Shown in pieces: positions 28,924 to 36,815 of a stretch of DNA of 64,000 bases. The translations under genes and the position numbers were made by a program. Under the pieces are notes generated by a model, which saw only the letters and a list, made by a program, of their open reading frames with translations, did no database searches and was not told where the DNA came from. The stretch spans positions 124,001 to 188,000 of the forward strand of contig NZ_CANLTL010000001.1 of the NCBI RefSeq assembly GCF_947494015.1, given 5' to 3'. This stretch comes from an uncultured Cellulomonas sp. (GTDB lineage Bacteria > Actinomycetota > Actinomycetes > Actinomycetales > Cellulomonadaceae). Position 1 is the first letter of the stretch, and each line of letters starts with the position of its first letter.

Positions 28924-29850
28924 GTGCCGCACCCCGCCGTCCGAGCCGCCGGCGCTCTCGCCCTCTCCGGGGCGGCCGCACTCGCCTGGGCGAGCCTCGT
29001 GGAGGTCCGCTGGTACGCCCTGCGCGAGGTCACCGTCCCGGTGCTGCCCGCCGGGCAGGCGCCGCTGCGTGTGCTGCACCTGTCCGACCTGCACCTGGTG
29101 CCGCGCCAGCAGCGCAAGATCGACTGGGTCCGGGACCTGGCGACCCTGCAGCCGGACCTGGTCGTGGACACCGGTGACAACCTCGCCGACACGCACGCCC
29201 TGCCGAGCCTGCTGCACGCGCTCGAGCCGTTGCTGGGCACGCCCGGCGCCTTCGTCCTGGGGTCCAACGACTACTACGCGCCGCGACCCAAGAACCCGGC
29301 CCGGTACCTGCTGCCCGACGCCCGGCTGCCGCTGCCGGCCAAGCCGACCGCCCTGCCCGCCGGTGAGCTCGCCGCGTCGCTGAGGGACGCCGGCTGGAAG
29401 GACCTGACCAACCGGCGCGACGTCGTGCACGCCGGCGGTCGGACGATCTCGCTGGTCGGCGTCGACGACCCGCACATGGACCGCGACCGCTTCCCGGCGC
29501 CCACCACGCCACCCACGCCCGACGCCGACCTGCACCTCGGTGTCTCGCACGCCCCCTACACCCGCGTGCTGGACGCCATGTGGGCCGACGGCGCCGCGCT
29601 GGTGCTCGCCGGTCACACCCACGGCGGTCAGCTGGCCGTGCCGGGGTACGGAGCGCTGGTCACGAACTGCGACCTGGACCGGGACCGGGTCAAGGGCCTG
29701 CACGGGTGGCCCGGCCCGCGCCCGGACGCCCCCGGCGGCGAGGACTCGACGTGGCTGCACGTCAGCGCCGGACTGGGCACCTCGCCGTACGCCCCCGTGC
29801 GGTTCGCGTGCCGCCCGGAGGCGACGCTGGTCACACTCGTCGCACGCTGA
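28924..29850 (+). CDS. membrane-anchored metallophosphoesterase
   Basis: A 308-residue calcineurin-like phosphoesterase. An N-terminal hydrophobic anchor (about residues 8-28) precedes the metal-binding motifs: HLSDLHLVP, VVDTGDNLAD, GSNDYYAP (usual GNHD/GNHE altered to GSND), and GHTHGGQ. The Asn-Asp for Asn-His substitution recurs in this actinobacterial branch. GTG 28924 is 5 bases after the PBP stop, so both are co-transcribed, as in mycobacteria. A role in envelope phosphate or lipid turnover is inferred from the neighbour only. Confidence 0.88.
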   Translation: MPHPAVRAAGALALSGAAALAWASLVEVRWYALREVTVPVLPAGQAPLRVLHLSDLHLVPRQQRKIDWVRDLATLQPDLVVDTGDNLADTHALPSLLHALEPLLGTPGAFVLGSNDYYAPRPKNPARYLLPDARLPLPAKPTALPAGELAASLRDAGWKDLTNRRDVVHAGGRTISLVGVDDPHMDRDRFPAPTTPPTPDADLHLGVSHAPYTRVLDAMWADGAALVLAGHTHGGQLAVPGYGALVTNCDLDRDRVKGLHGWPGPRPDAPGGEDSTWLHVSAGLGTSPYAPVRFACRPEATLVTLVAR

Positions 29851-29907
29851 GCGTGGCGGTGGGGACGGGCCGAGGCCGCCGGTTTCGTGGCACGGCCCGT
29901 GGTCGGC

Positions 29908-29913
29908 TATCCT
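29908..29913 (+). promoter_or_regulatory. -10 box of tRNA-Pro
   Basis: TATCCT ends 13 bases before the mature tRNA start, the expected place for a stable-RNA promoter. The same hexamer precedes the tRNA-Ser gene in this window. Confidence 0.55.
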
Positions 29914-29926
29914 GAGCAGGCTTCAT

Positions 29927-30003
<77 letters not shown>

Positions 30004-30012
30004 CGATGACAA

Positions 30013-30057
30013 GGCCCGTACCAGCGGAAACGCTGGTGCGGGCCTTCGTCATGCCCG
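30013..30057 (+). terminator. tRNA-Pro terminator, inside a second 45-bp direct repeat
   Basis: A 14-bp stem with a GAAA tetraloop (arms 30013-30026 and 30031-30044, one T-G wobble) lies 12 bases past the tRNA. The whole stretch is identical to 41912-41956. Only about 9 bases between it and the att repeat differ by small indels, so the element carried tRNA end and terminator together. The integrase stop codon lies at its edge. Confidence 0.8.
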
Positions 30058-31335
30058 AGCCAAACGGCGGCTGGGTGACAAAGTGGGTGACAAGTCGGCC
30101 GGCTCCCCCATCGCCTCGGCCACTCCGAACAGCGGTTCCATCACCCACACCGGGTCCGCCTCGACGTGCGCAAACACCGCATCCATCACCTGCGCACCGG
30201 TCTGGATCACCGGCCGCAGCTCCTTCCGGTACACCGCCTCCGTGACCGCGGTCCCCGAGTGGCCGAGCAGCCGAGAGATCTCCTCGAGCGGCACGCCCCG
30301 CTCGGACATGATCGACGCGAACGAGTGCCGCAGGTCGCGTGGCGTCCACTGCGCCGGCTCGATGCCCGGCACCAGGGCCAGAGCGTCCCGGAACAGGTCG
30401 CGCACGTTCGACGCGTCCAGCACCGTGCCAACCTGCGACGTGAACACCAAGCCAGACTCCTGCCACCGGGAGCCGGCAGCGAACCGTGCCGCTGTCTGCG
30501 CTGTCCGGTGCCGCTTGAGCACCGCCACGGCCAAGCCCGAGAGCGCGATCGTGCGCCGGGACTTCGCCGTCTTGGTGTCGCCACCCATCCGGACTGAGCG
30601 CCACACCGCCACCGACGGTGGGAGGCCGGCGTCCGGGTCACCTTCGAGGTCGACGTGATCCCACCGCAGCGCCCGCACCTCCTCGGTCCGGAGCCCGGTC
30701 ACCAGCGACACGACGATGTAGGCGTGCATCGGGTGGCCGGCGGTCAACGTGAGCACGTCGGCGGCCTCCTGCATCGTCATGGACCGCGACCCTCGACCGG
30801 CACGCCCCCTCGGTGTCTCGACGAGCTCGACGACGTTGCGCGTCACCATCCCGTGCGCCATCGCGCGCTTCACCGATCGGTTGAGCACCGACCGCACGTC
30901 GGCCAGCGTGCGGTTCGTCATCGACCCCGCCAGGAGCCGAAGCCACCGCTCCACCTCGTCGGGCCGGAGGTCCTTCACCTTCCGCGCGCCCAGGTGCTCG
31001 ATCACGTGTTTGGCGAGGTGCGTGTCCTTCTCCAGTGTCCGCGCACTCGTGCGAGCGTGGCCGAGCTGCAACCACTCCTCCACGGCCTGCTTCACGGTGT
31101 ATCGGTCCGCCCCGACGACCAGGCCGGCCTCGTACTCCTTGATCCGCTCGCGCAGAGCCCGGAGTGCCGCCGTCTCCGACTTGCCCGTCCCCTTGCGCAC
31201 GATCCGCTTGCCGCGCCCGTCGTAGCCAACCGTCGCCTGGGTCACGAACCGATTGCGCGCCTCGTCGAAGTAGACGCCGTGATCACCATTGGGCCGACGT
31301 CGTGCGCGAGCTTCCTCGGCCGGCGGGACACTCAC
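30049..31335 (-). CDS. int: tyrosine site-specific integrase
   Basis: A 428-residue phage-type integrase that would insert the element into tRNA-Pro and, with Xis, excise it. An AP2-like arm-binding N-terminus (about 20-65), a SAM-like core-binding domain (about 85-165) and the catalytic domain follow in order. Catalytic residues are visible: Arg in GLRTEEVRALRW, Lys in GGDTKTAKSRR, His-x-x-Arg in DLRHSFAS, His in LLGHSGT and Tyr in EAVYRKELRP. The GTG overlaps the xis stop (GTGA). The gene ends at the att site; its last codons encode one arm-type repeat. Confidence 0.95.
   Translation of the reverse strand: MSVPPAEEARARRRPNGDHGVYFDEARNRFVTQATVGYDGRGKRIVRKGTGKSETAALRALRERIKEYEAGLVVGADRYTVKQAVEEWLQLGHARTSARTLEKDTHLAKHVIEHLGARKVKDLRPDEVERWLRLLAGSMTNRTLADVRSVLNRSVKRAMAHGMVTRNVVELVETPRGRAGRGSRSMTMQEAADVLTLTAGHPMHAYIVVSLVTGLRTEEVRALRWDHVDLEGDPDAGLPPSVAVWRSVRMGGDTKTAKSRRTIALSGLAVAVLKRHRTAQTAARFAAGSRWQESGLVFTSQVGTVLDASNVRDLFRDALALVPGIEPAQWTPRDLRHSFASIMSERGVPLEEISRLLGHSGTAVTEAVYRKELRPVIQTGAQVMDAVFAHVEADPVWVMEPLFGVAEAMGEPADLSPTLSPSRRLARA
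30071..30093 (+). repeat. arm-type direct repeat, left copy
   Basis: A 23-bp sequence containing two GGGTGACAA units separated by AGT. It is identical and in the same orientation at 41738-41760. One copy lies 68 bases inside the left att repeat, the other 96 bases inside the right, as expected for integrase or Xis arm-binding sites. The left copy encodes LSPTLSP at the end of the integrase. Confidence 0.75.
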
Positions 31336-31544
31336 CCCGCACCAGCCAGTGCGGCAGCCACGAACTCGTCGAGGGCCAAGACCGGCACCAGGCGACGCGA
31401 GCCGACCTTGATCGTCCGCAGCCTCCCCGACCGGATGAGCTCGTACATCGTGTCTCGCGAGACCCGCAGCGCCTGTGCTGCTTCCTCGACCCGGTACACC
31501 ACCGGCGCCACGGGGACGCCTGTTGCCGCCGTCGATCTGTCCAT
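31332..31544 (-). CDS. xis: excisionase, MerR-like helix-turn-helix
   Basis: A 70-residue protein with the excisionase-type winged helix YRVEEAAQALRVSRDTMYEL followed by IRSGRLRTIKVGSRRLVP. Such proteins bend att-site DNA and steer the integrase to excision. ATG 31544 is chosen because GGGGGAGACG precedes it directly; longer frames upstream overlap rep. Its stop overlaps the integrase start. It appears intact. Confidence 0.9.
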   Translation of the reverse strand: MDRSTAATGVPVAPVVYRVEEAAQALRVSRDTMYELIRSGRLRTIKVGSRRLVPVLALDEFVAAALAGAG

Positions 31545-31578
31545 CGTCTCCCCCAGCGTTCGGTCCGATCCGGTCACG

Positions 31579-33077
31579 TCATGCCGCCACACGTCCCGCG
31601 GCTCGCCACTGCTCGTACTCCCGAGCCCGTGCAGCGGCCGCGTCGGCCAGGGCCTTGTCGCCGGCGTTGGTCCAGCCCGAGCCCTGGTAGGTCCACGAGC
31701 CGATGACGAGCGTCGTCTCGTCGTCGGCGAGGAGCCGGGCCTCGAGGTCGCGTGTGTCCAGCAGGACGCCGTCGCGAGCGGCATCGGCGGTGACCTGGCG
31801 GTAGCGGTGACGGGCACGGCGCAGCCGGCCGAGCGTGACGGAGTAGCGGCGGGACTTGGTCGAGAAGTAGCCTCGGAAGCCGAGCATGTGCGCCCACTTG
31901 CCGAGCAACGCGTACGGCGAGACGTCGTCGCCGACGCAAGTGCTCAACGCAGCTCGCTCCGCGAAGACGCGGCACGTGTGCGCGAGGCGGGTCAGGTGCG
32001 GGCGGGGCGATGTCGGATCCACGGTGGTCGACTTCGTCGCGTACTTCGCGAGGTAGCCGGCGACCTGCTCGGCACGTAGGGCGTCGTCGTCGTCGTCGTT
32101 CACCGGTAGGCCGGTGCGCACGGTTCGCGCGTCGAGCTGCGCCCCGAAGGCAAGCCTGCGCGACACGTCCGCACCGTCGACCGGCGGAGCGACGAAGGAC
32201 ACCGACCCGGCGGCCTCCCGGATGAGGTCCGCCAGGCTGCCGCCGTCGAGCGGAGCCAGCGACCCCGCCCCGCCCGGACCGTCGAGCCGCACAAGCGCGT
32301 GGAAGTGACCAGGCCGCGCGCCTGGTACTCCGCGACCTTGGCGAATTGGACCGAGGCTCGCTCCTTGAGTCGGGATTCGCTGGCGCCGAGGCGGGAGGCG
32401 AGGGACCGGCGCAGGGTGATGGTGAAGCGGCGCCACAGCTCCGGAGCCCACCACTGCCACACGACCGCCGATCCCCAGTCGTAGCAGTCGACGCACAGCG
32501 GCCCACCCACGTCCGGGTCGTCGTCGGTGTGGACCGCCATGCAGCCCACGGGGCGCCCGTGCTCGCACCGGTCCGCGGTGTCGCGGGGACGGCACCGTCC
32601 ACCCGCCGGATGCCCGCCCTTGGCCCGGACGCCGTGCACGTGCCCGAACGACGGCGCGGTCAGCGTGGCGAAGACGAGCGGGTTGGACGCCACCTCCTGC
32701 GGCACGGTCTTCCCGCCCAGCAGGCCGGCCCGGACCATCGCGAAGGTGTCGCGGGCGTACACCCGCGAGCAGGCCGCGCACACGTCCGCGCGCCGGTTCC
32801 CGCACGGGCGGTAGGCCACGCCCAGGGGAGCGTCGTCCGACGAGAACGACCCGAGGATTTCGCCGGTTCGTCCGTCGATGGTCTGGGACGACCCGACCAG
32901 GCGAATGGGCTTGGAGCAGTAGCCGACCGACGCCGCCACGTCCGCGAACCGAGCCGCCGAACCGTCTGCGATCCGCTGCACGATCGCCCCGACGGCCGTG
33001 GCCGACAGGTGGCCGAGGACGAGCCCTGCGTCCTCGGTGTACCCAGGGAACGTGTGAGGCCCCGGAGACTCGCTCAC
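31579..33077 (-). pseudogene. repSA: RepSA-type replication initiator, frameshifted
   Basis: The GTG at 33077 overlaps the tra stop. The first 257 codons read a RepSA-type initiator with zinc-like clusters (CGNRRADVCAACSRVY; CVDCYDW) and end at EYQARGLV. The expected continuation HFHALVRLDGPGG is in the next frame, and it then stays open to the stop at 31579. One missing C at about 32306-32307 accounts for this exactly (GTC-CAC-TTC-CAC). The break falls on the His-hydrophobic-His motif of rolling-circle initiators. As read, the protein is truncated with a foreign tail. A sequencing error is the alternative. Confidence 0.87.
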
Positions 33078-34556
33078 GACGCCTGCTCCTGCTCGGCGTC
33101 GGGTGCACTAGGGGCCCTCGGCTTGCGGGGTGCACGCGGCTTGCGAGCCGGTGCCGGGCCGGGAACCGCTGCAAGGTGGTCCGTCTCCTCGACCGTGGAC
33201 GTCGATTCGGTCGTAGTCATGCGCTCGGGCGCCAGGGGTGTGTCGGCAGCCTTGGCCGTGTCGGGGAGGTCGCCGAGGTCCGGGGCCGGGTGGATCCGGG
33301 CGACCGCGCGGACGGCGTCGTCGGTCCAGTAGTGGGCACGGACCCGGTCGACCGAGCCGTCGTCGTCGACCACGTAGGCGGTGCCCGGCTGCGCGCGGGC
33401 GATGGTGTGAGCCGGCGCCACCGAAGCCATGCCGTCGCCGAGGACCATCCGGGACTCGTCCGCCGACAGCAGGCGCAGTGCGACCCGTTGGGTGAACAGG
33501 TTGCGCATGCCCACCGTCTCCTTGCGGGGGTCCTGCACGAACGCCGCCACCACGACGCCGAGCGCCCGACCTTGGGTCAGGATCTTGGACAGCAGCCGCG
33601 AGGCCTCGGTCTTCGTCTCTGAGTCCGCGTACGCCGTCAGCGCCGCGAGCTCGTCGATCACCAAGACGTGCACCGGGTCGCCTGGCGTCGGCTCGAAGTT
33701 CCGGGACACGCCGTACATCGCCTGCTGACGCTCCTCGACGACGGTCAACAGCCGCCGCAGCAGCGACACTGCCTGCGGCTCGCGGGTGCACACGGCCGAG
33801 AACAGGCCTGCCCCGACGCCGACCTCGAGCCCGCCCTTCAGGTCGACGGCCCACAGCCGCACCAGCCGGGCAGACACGGCCGGTGCCAGGCCGCCGCAGA
33901 CGCCCCACAGCACTGAGCCCTTGCCGGACCCCGAGGCGCCTACGACCAGGGTGTGCCGACCGAGGAGTGGCAGCCACCACGTGGCCCCGTCCTGCCGGCG
34001 ACCGATCGGCACGGCGTCGACCACGACGTCGCGCGGCGTCGGCGCTTCCGTGACGTCCCGGAGCAGGTCGCCCATCACCAGCTCGATGTCGACCAGCCCT
34101 GGACCCACCGGACTTGCGGAACACGCCTCCGCGCCGGCCGCCGTCCCGAGCCGGGCGACCGCTGCGTGCAGGGTCGTCCACCGTCTGTCCGGCGCGCGCC
34201 CGCACCCGGAGAGTCAGCGTCGTGCGGGACGCGCGTGTGCGGACCAGCCGAGGAACCAGGACCCCGCCATCACGCGTGGACGTCGCGAGGCCGCACGATG
34301 CCGTCAAGGACGGCCACGCGTCCCTCGCCCACCGCCGCCAGCTACGACGGCGCAGTGGCCCGGCGACGACGCCCTCGAACGACACCGGGTCGGCCGTCGC
34401 CCACGTACCCAGCACCAAGGCCACAGCCGGCCACGCGAGGAAGAGTGCCGTGGACGCCCGTGTCGCTCCGACGAGGTCGGCCAGCAGCCCGAGCATCAGC
34501 GTCACCACCAGGAACCGCCAGTGGCGACGCGACCACCGGGCGCCCGACTGGATCAC
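33074..34556 (-). pseudogene. traSA: TraSA/FtsK-like DNA transfer ATPase, frameshifted
   Basis: The GTG at 34556 overlaps the pra stop. The N-terminal part has two membrane segments (WRFLVVTLMLGLLADLV; ALFLAWPAVALVLGTW). The reading then shifts at 34172-34174, where one extra C in a CCC run moves the frame. The rest is a typical FtsK/SpoIIIE motor: Walker A GASGSGKGS, Walker B VLVIDELAAL, then a Thr/Pro/Arg-rich tail. In AICEs this protein moves double-stranded DNA between mycelia. The start inside the second frame (34108) lacks the membrane anchor. Confidence 0.87.
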
Positions 34557-34969
34557 GCAGCTGCCTCGTCTGCCTCGCCCGGCGCGACAAGCCGCTCGGC
34601 GCGGAAGGACCACGCGATGCGCGGCCGGGTGCCGCCGTCGTCGATGTACGGCAGCGCCGTCAGGCCGACGAACTCGACCGGGGTCCACGGGAAGCCGGAC
34701 TTGTTGGCCGGCGGGACCGGCTGGTGCGGTGCCGCGAACTTCACCGTCACGCCGATGTCCTTCTTGCCGGCGTCGTCGTCGGCGTCGATCACGACGCACT
34801 GCCACAGCGGCAGCGCCGTCTCCTTGTCCCGCTGCTGCGGGCGACCGCCGTCCGGGCGCTTCTCCGCCTGGAAGTCCGCCACCGGCTCGACACCACCCCG
34901 CAGGAACGCACCCTTCGGGAACGCCACCGAGTGCTCGATCTAGAACCGCTGCTTGATCGCCACCGTCAT
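34553..34969 (-). pseudogene. pra: Pra-like replication/integration activator with early stop
   Basis: From ATG 34969 the frame reads MTVAIKQRF then TAG (34940-34942) and continues IEHSVAFPKGAFLRGGVEPV to 34553. Family members have a sense codon, often Lys, at this place. A single substitution (for example AAG to TAG) would explain it. Translation could restart at GTG 34927, losing 14 residues. In pSAM2, Pra activates replication, integration and excision genes. The stop overlaps the tra GTG (GTGA). Confidence 0.75.
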
Positions 34970-34983
34970 GCCTCGGTTCAGCC

Positions 34984-35078
34984 CCCTAAACTCTCGGCAC
35001 GCTCATCGACCGATGGGAGGTTTAGGGTCTAGACCGAACCGTAGGTGGTGGGCGGCGCGCCCGTCAATACCCCTAAAC
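34984..35078. promoter_or_regulatory. three CCCTAAAC sites between divergent operons
   Basis: CCCTAAAC occurs at 34984-34991 and 35071-35078, and inverted as GTTTAGGG at 35020-35027. They lie between the pra start and the HTH regulator start, the classic place for the operator of a KorSA/GntR-like element repressor. A fourth copy lies at 41833-41840 near the right att site. Such an AT-containing octamer is rare in this GC-rich DNA. Confidence 0.6.
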
Positions 35079-35085
35079 TGTGGGC

Positions 35086-35915
35086 GTGTCCGACGCCACC
35101 GAGTTCGAGAGCGTGCGCCGCGACCCGGACCCGATCCGGCGCGGCCGCCGCGCCACTGAACTACTCACGACCTACCAGCAGCGGACTACTGAGCTCGCGC
35201 GCCTCCGCGTTCCGCAATCGAGGAGGCGCGCGACGGTTTGGGCATGAACTACACCGACATCGCGAAGGCGCTCGGCATCACCAAGGGACGCGTCTCGCAG
35301 ATCCGCGCCACCGCTCCGCCGGCCGAACGCGCCTTCTTCGGCGTCGGACCCGTTGCAGTCGGCGTGCCGTACCGCTACCAGACCACCGACCGGGAACGGC
35401 CCCTCGTCGCCGCCGAGGACGCCCAAGCTGGCGAGCTCGCCACGGCGCTCCTCACATCCCTTGGCTTTGCGACATCGTCGTTGCAGTTTGGACCGGAGAC
35501 AACGGAGCTTCCGCCTGGTGACCTCCTCGTCATCTGCGGCCCAAAGTCCGCACCCGCAGCACGGGACCTACTCGCTGAGGACGCCGCTCTATCGTTCATC
35601 GACTACGACGGCCGGTGGTACATCCAAGACCACACCACGGGAACCCGCCACGCCTCATCGACCGACGGCCCCGAACGCTCCTCTGTTGATCTGGCATACC
35701 TAGGGCGCCACGTCCGGCACGGGCGAGTGGTGGTCCATGTCGCAGGCATCCACGCCATCGGCTCGCTCGGTGCGCTCCACTACCTGGCGAACCAGCTACC
35801 CAACCTCTACTCGCGCGCACCAACGGATTCCTCACTCTCGCTCGCCGTTGCGGTCCGGTACCGGGGCCTCACCGCCGAGTCCGTGGAGCTGCTATGCGGA
35901 CCGCACGTGTCATGA
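35086..35915 (+). pseudogene. HTH regulator of AICE type, frameshifted
   Basis: From GTG 35086 the frame reads a helical start (ELLTTYQQRTTELARLR). The expected continuation RSAIEEARDGLGMNYTDIAK, with the helix-turn-helix core ALGITKGRVSQIRA, is in the other frame and runs to 35915. One missing C at about 35208 (CGC-CGT) repairs it. A start at TTG 35238 or ATG 35244 would give only the HTH and C-terminal part. The rest (LLVICGPKSAP, GRWYIQDHTTGT) resembles a domain found beside PP2C genes in actinomycetes; its function is unknown to me. It overlaps the PP2C gene. Confidence 0.75.
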
Positions 35916-36718
35916 CTCCGCTGCAAGCCGTCTCAGCGCAGGTGCCTGAACTCCCGGACAGTGACGACCGCGTTTACCTACTCGACCACGCGGTCGTGGT
36001 GCTCGACGGCGCGTCCGCCGTGGACCCCAGAGAAGTGTCGACTGGGACCTACGTCGACACGCTTGGTTCGCTGCTGGTCCACGGACTCGCAGACGGTCGC
36101 TGTCGTCGCCTGACCGACGTACTCGCCGCTGCTATTGAAGAAGCCGCTGCCCTACTCGACCTGCGACGCGGGGACTCGCCCAGCAGCACGGTCGCGATCG
36201 CCCGAGCCAATGACGAAGCTCTCGATGTCCTCGTCCTCGGAGACTGGCAGCTCGCCACGCCCTCTGGCGCAATCCGGGATGACCGCCTCGCAAGCATCGC
36301 GACGGCCGAACGGGCCGCCTACCGACGCCGCCTAGCCGAAGGCGCCGGCTACGACCCACAGCACCGTGACTTACTTCGCACCTTGCAGGCCGAGCAGACA
36401 CGTCACCGCAACAAGCCGGGCGGCTTTTGGATCGCCGAGGCTGACCCGGGGGCCGCTAGACGCGCCATCACCGCGACCATCACCAAGGAAAAGGCGCCGT
36501 GGTTCGCTCTCATGACGGACGGCGCCTACCGCCCGGCGGAGCACCTCAGACGCGATGACTGGTCGGCGATGGCGGGCGCCACACCGCATCAGCTCCAAGA
36601 GTTCCTTCACGACCTGCACATGTGGGAATCATTGACGGACCCTCACGGCATCCTCCTACCGCGTGCGAAGCCACACGACGACAAATCCCTGGTCCTCGCG
36701 AGGCGCGGCAGCACCTGA
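35912..36718 (+). CDS. PP2C-family protein phosphatase domain protein
   Basis: A protein of 268 residues from ATG 35912, which overlaps the stop of the HTH gene (ATGA); ATG 35894 is an alternative. The PP2C features are the first metal Asp-Gly in VVVLDGASAVDP, SPSSTVAIAR, a VLVLGDWQLA strand and the late LMTDGAYRP (Asp-Gly). The usual GGH motif is not evident, so catalysis is uncertain. Coupling with an HTH protein suggests it dephosphorylates or senses a state controlling the element. Codon use is slightly less GC-rich than the chromosome. Confidence 0.75.
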   Translation: MTPLQAVSAQVPELPDSDDRVYLLDHAVVVLDGASAVDPREVSTGTYVDTLGSLLVHGLADGRCRRLTDVLAAAIEEAAALLDLRRGDSPSSTVAIARANDEALDVLVLGDWQLATPSGAIRDDRLASIATAERAAYRRRLAEGAGYDPQHRDLLRTLQAEQTRHRNKPGGFWIAEADPGAARRAITATITKEKAPWFALMTDGAYRPAEHLRRDDWSAMAGATPHQLQEFLHDLHMWESLTDPHGILLPRAKPHDDKSLVLARRGST

Positions 36719-36815
36719 GGAAATCGGGGTTCTCAATGCGGTATTCCGGACGAGCGCACGCGCCCCACCGCCGCATGGGTCTGCGCAACACACATCGCAG
36801 ACCAGTGCTACCCAC

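Noticed and set aside
34984-35078. CCCTAAA resembles plant-type telomere repeats, hinting at a linear replicon end.
   Set aside because: Copies are dispersed and in both orientations, not in tandem, and sit in a promoter region inside the chromosome.
34172-35210. Programmed ribosomal frameshifting in tra and the HTH gene.
   Set aside because: No slippery heptamer or downstream pseudoknot is evident, and both +1 and -1 type shifts would be needed in neighbouring genes.
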